DNA of 5,277 nt from assembly GCA_015068175.1 (NCBI GenBank), contig SVLA01000134.1, positions 1 through 5,277 of the forward strand, read 5' to 3'. Shown piece after piece: positions 4,181 through 5,277 of the stretch. Position 1 is the stretch's first letter. Every line of letters starts with the position of its first letter. The translations under genes were made by a program, and so were the position numbers. Below the pieces are notes generated by a model. That model searched no databases. It was given only the letters and a program-made list of their open reading frames with translations, and had not been told where the DNA came from. This stretch comes from Oscillospiraceae bacterium. GTDB taxonomy: Bacteria; Bacillota_A; Clostridia; Oscillospirales; Oscillospiraceae.

Positions 4181-5277
4181 ATGGCCAAGCATTATCGGGC
4201 ACCGCGGATGCGGCGCTATATCCCCCGGCGCACCAAGTGGGCCATAGGCCTGACGGCGGTGGCGGTGATCCTCGTCGGATTGCTGGTGGCCGGCTTCCTG
4301 AAAGGCTGGATCAAGGTGCCCCAATGGCCCTGGGAACAGGAACCGGAGGTGACGGTGCCTACGGAGCCGAAGCCGGACACGGTGATCCACCTGGTGGCCG
4401 GCGGCGATGTGAAGGTCACCGGTTTGGGAACGGTGGATGACCACCTGGCCGCCCTGACGGATATTCTGCCGGTCCTGTCCGGCGCCGACCTGACGGCCTT
4501 GAATTTTGAAGGCAACGTCTATGCCGATGCCACGGACCGCACTTCCTCCCCGCAATTGCTGGATGCCCTGCGGCAGGGGGGCGTGGACGTGCTGCAGACC
4601 GCCAATTCCGAGTCTATCACCAACGGCCTGCTGGGCCTGATGGCCACCAATAACGCCATCCGCAATGCCGGCATGCAGCCTTTGGGCACCTATGCCACCG
4701 AAGCGGAATATGAACAGTATCGGGGCTATCTGATCTATGAGATCCAGGGCATCCGGATCGCCCTGGTGGCCTTCACCAAGGGCATGGACGACCGGAACCT
4801 GGAGGGCAATGAGCATTGCGTCAATCTGCTCTATACGGATTACACGTCCACCTATAAAGAGGTGGACAAAACCGGCATCACCGAGGTGATCCGGGCGGCC
4901 CAGGAGGAAGAACCGGACCTGATCGTGGCCATGCTCCATTGGGGCGGCCGCACCAGCGACCAGGTCAGCGGCACCCAAAAGCAGATCGTGAAGCTGATGA
5001 AAAACCTGGGGGTGGATGCGGTCATCGGCACTCATTCCCGCCATGTGCAGAAGATGGGCTTCGAGGACCGGGACGGGATGTTCGTGGCCTATTCCCTGGG
5101 GGATTTCATGGTGGACCGGGAAAATGTCACCACCGGTTACAGCGTCCTGCTGGACCTGGAGATCACCCGGGACGGCGCCACCGGCCAGGTGCGGATCACG
5201 GGGTACGATTATGTGCCCGTGTATCAGTATTACCGGGAAGACGGGACCCTGGAGCTGCTGCGGATCCGGGAAGCCAT
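4181..5277 (+). CDS. CapA family protein, membrane-anchored (3' end outside window)
   Basis: The first 365 codons of a protein related to CapA/PgsA, a metallophosphatase-like fold linked in some bacteria to poly-gamma-glutamate capsule export; most homologues have no proven role. Residues 1-20 are basic, 21-40 form one membrane segment and 46-66 are a Pro/Glu-rich linker, so the domain should lie outside the cell. Family motifs follow: AGGD (73-76), NFEGNVY (108-114), ANSESITNG (141-149), MLHWGG (251-256), IGTHSRHVQ (282-290) and YSLGDF (304-309). The third is odd, because relatives usually read ANNH-x-x-D-x-G: here Asn, His and Asp are replaced by Ser, Glu and Thr. GTHSRH replaces the usual GHHPH, and SLGDF replaces SLGNF. 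The start has AAAGGAGG six bases upstream. No stop occurs before the window ends. No pgsB- or pgsC-like gene is adjacent. Confidence 0.88.
   Translation, partial: MAKHYRAPRMRRYIPRRTKWAIGLTAVAVILVGLLVAGFLKGWIKVPQWPWEQEPEVTVPTEPKPDTVIHLVAGGDVKVTGLGTVDDHLAALTDILPVLSGADLTALNFEGNVYADATDRTSSPQLLDALRQGGVDVLQTANSESITNGLLGLMATNNAIRNAGMQPLGTYATEAEYEQYRGYLIYEIQGIRIALVAFTKGMDDRNLEGNEHCVNLLYTDYTSTYKEVDKTGITEVIRAAQEEEPDLIVAMLHWGGRTSDQVSGTQKQIVKLMKNLGVDAVIGTHSRHVQKMGFEDRDGMFVAYSLGDFMVDRENVTTGYSVLLDLEITRDGATGQVRITGYDYVPVYQYYREDGTLELLRIREA

Noticed and set aside
4160..5044. 294-codon open frame on the minus strand opposite the CapA-like gene
   Set aside because: The plus-strand frame from 4181 has a promoter, a ribosome site and CapA motifs across the same bases. 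The minus-strand translation has none of these.

Overview
The window looks like chromosome from a GC-rich, gut-type Clostridia (Bacillota), most plausibly Oscillospiraceae/Ruminococcaceae and Faecalibacterium- or Subdoligranulum-like. The case rests on strong AAGGAGG-type ribosome sites, sigma-A-type promoters, heavy use of GCC/CTG/GGC codons, and a tetrahydrofolate (THF) riboswitch in front of a folate ECF-transporter S component, an arrangement known mainly from Clostridia and lactobacilli. The family is an inference; no rRNA or other marker gene is present.

Layout, left to right. Positions 1-117 are non-coding, with three consecutive hairpins; the last (76-97) is a terminator. Positions 118-2475 (minus strand) form a two-gene operon read right to left: a 513-aa MFS/GPH-like transporter (934-2475), then a 268-aa membrane-anchored glycerophosphodiester phosphodiesterase-family protein (118-924). 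The ribosome site of the second gene overlaps the stop codon of the first. A promoter lies at 2508-2535. Positions 2664-2688 are the terminator of the next minus-strand gene. Positions 2695-3789 (minus) encode a FolT-type S component of 364 aa that carries an unusual seventh membrane segment and a roughly 128-residue C-terminal extracytoplasmic domain. Its leader (3790-4047) contains a THF riboswitch aptamer (3953-4046), two further hairpins and a strong intrinsic terminator (3824-3858). From about 4047 to 4134 there is a divergent promoter region. On the plus strand, 4181-5277 is the start of a CapA-family metallophosphatase-like protein, cut by the window edge.

How the parts work together. 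The folate transporter gene has its own promoter, riboswitch and terminator, so it is a single-gene unit controlled by reduced folate; no ECF ATPase or EcfT gene is nearby, so it must use a shared energizing module encoded elsewhere. The most interesting detail is that loop L3 of the aptamer (4003-4011) can form nine contiguous base pairs with the 5' arm of the terminator (3852-3860). This gives a direct antiterminator and a simple OFF-switch model. The other points worth following are the extra extracytoplasmic domains on both transport proteins and the substituted NNH metal motif in the CapA-like protein. I see no CRISPR array, transposon, tRNA, rRNA or evident new defence system here.
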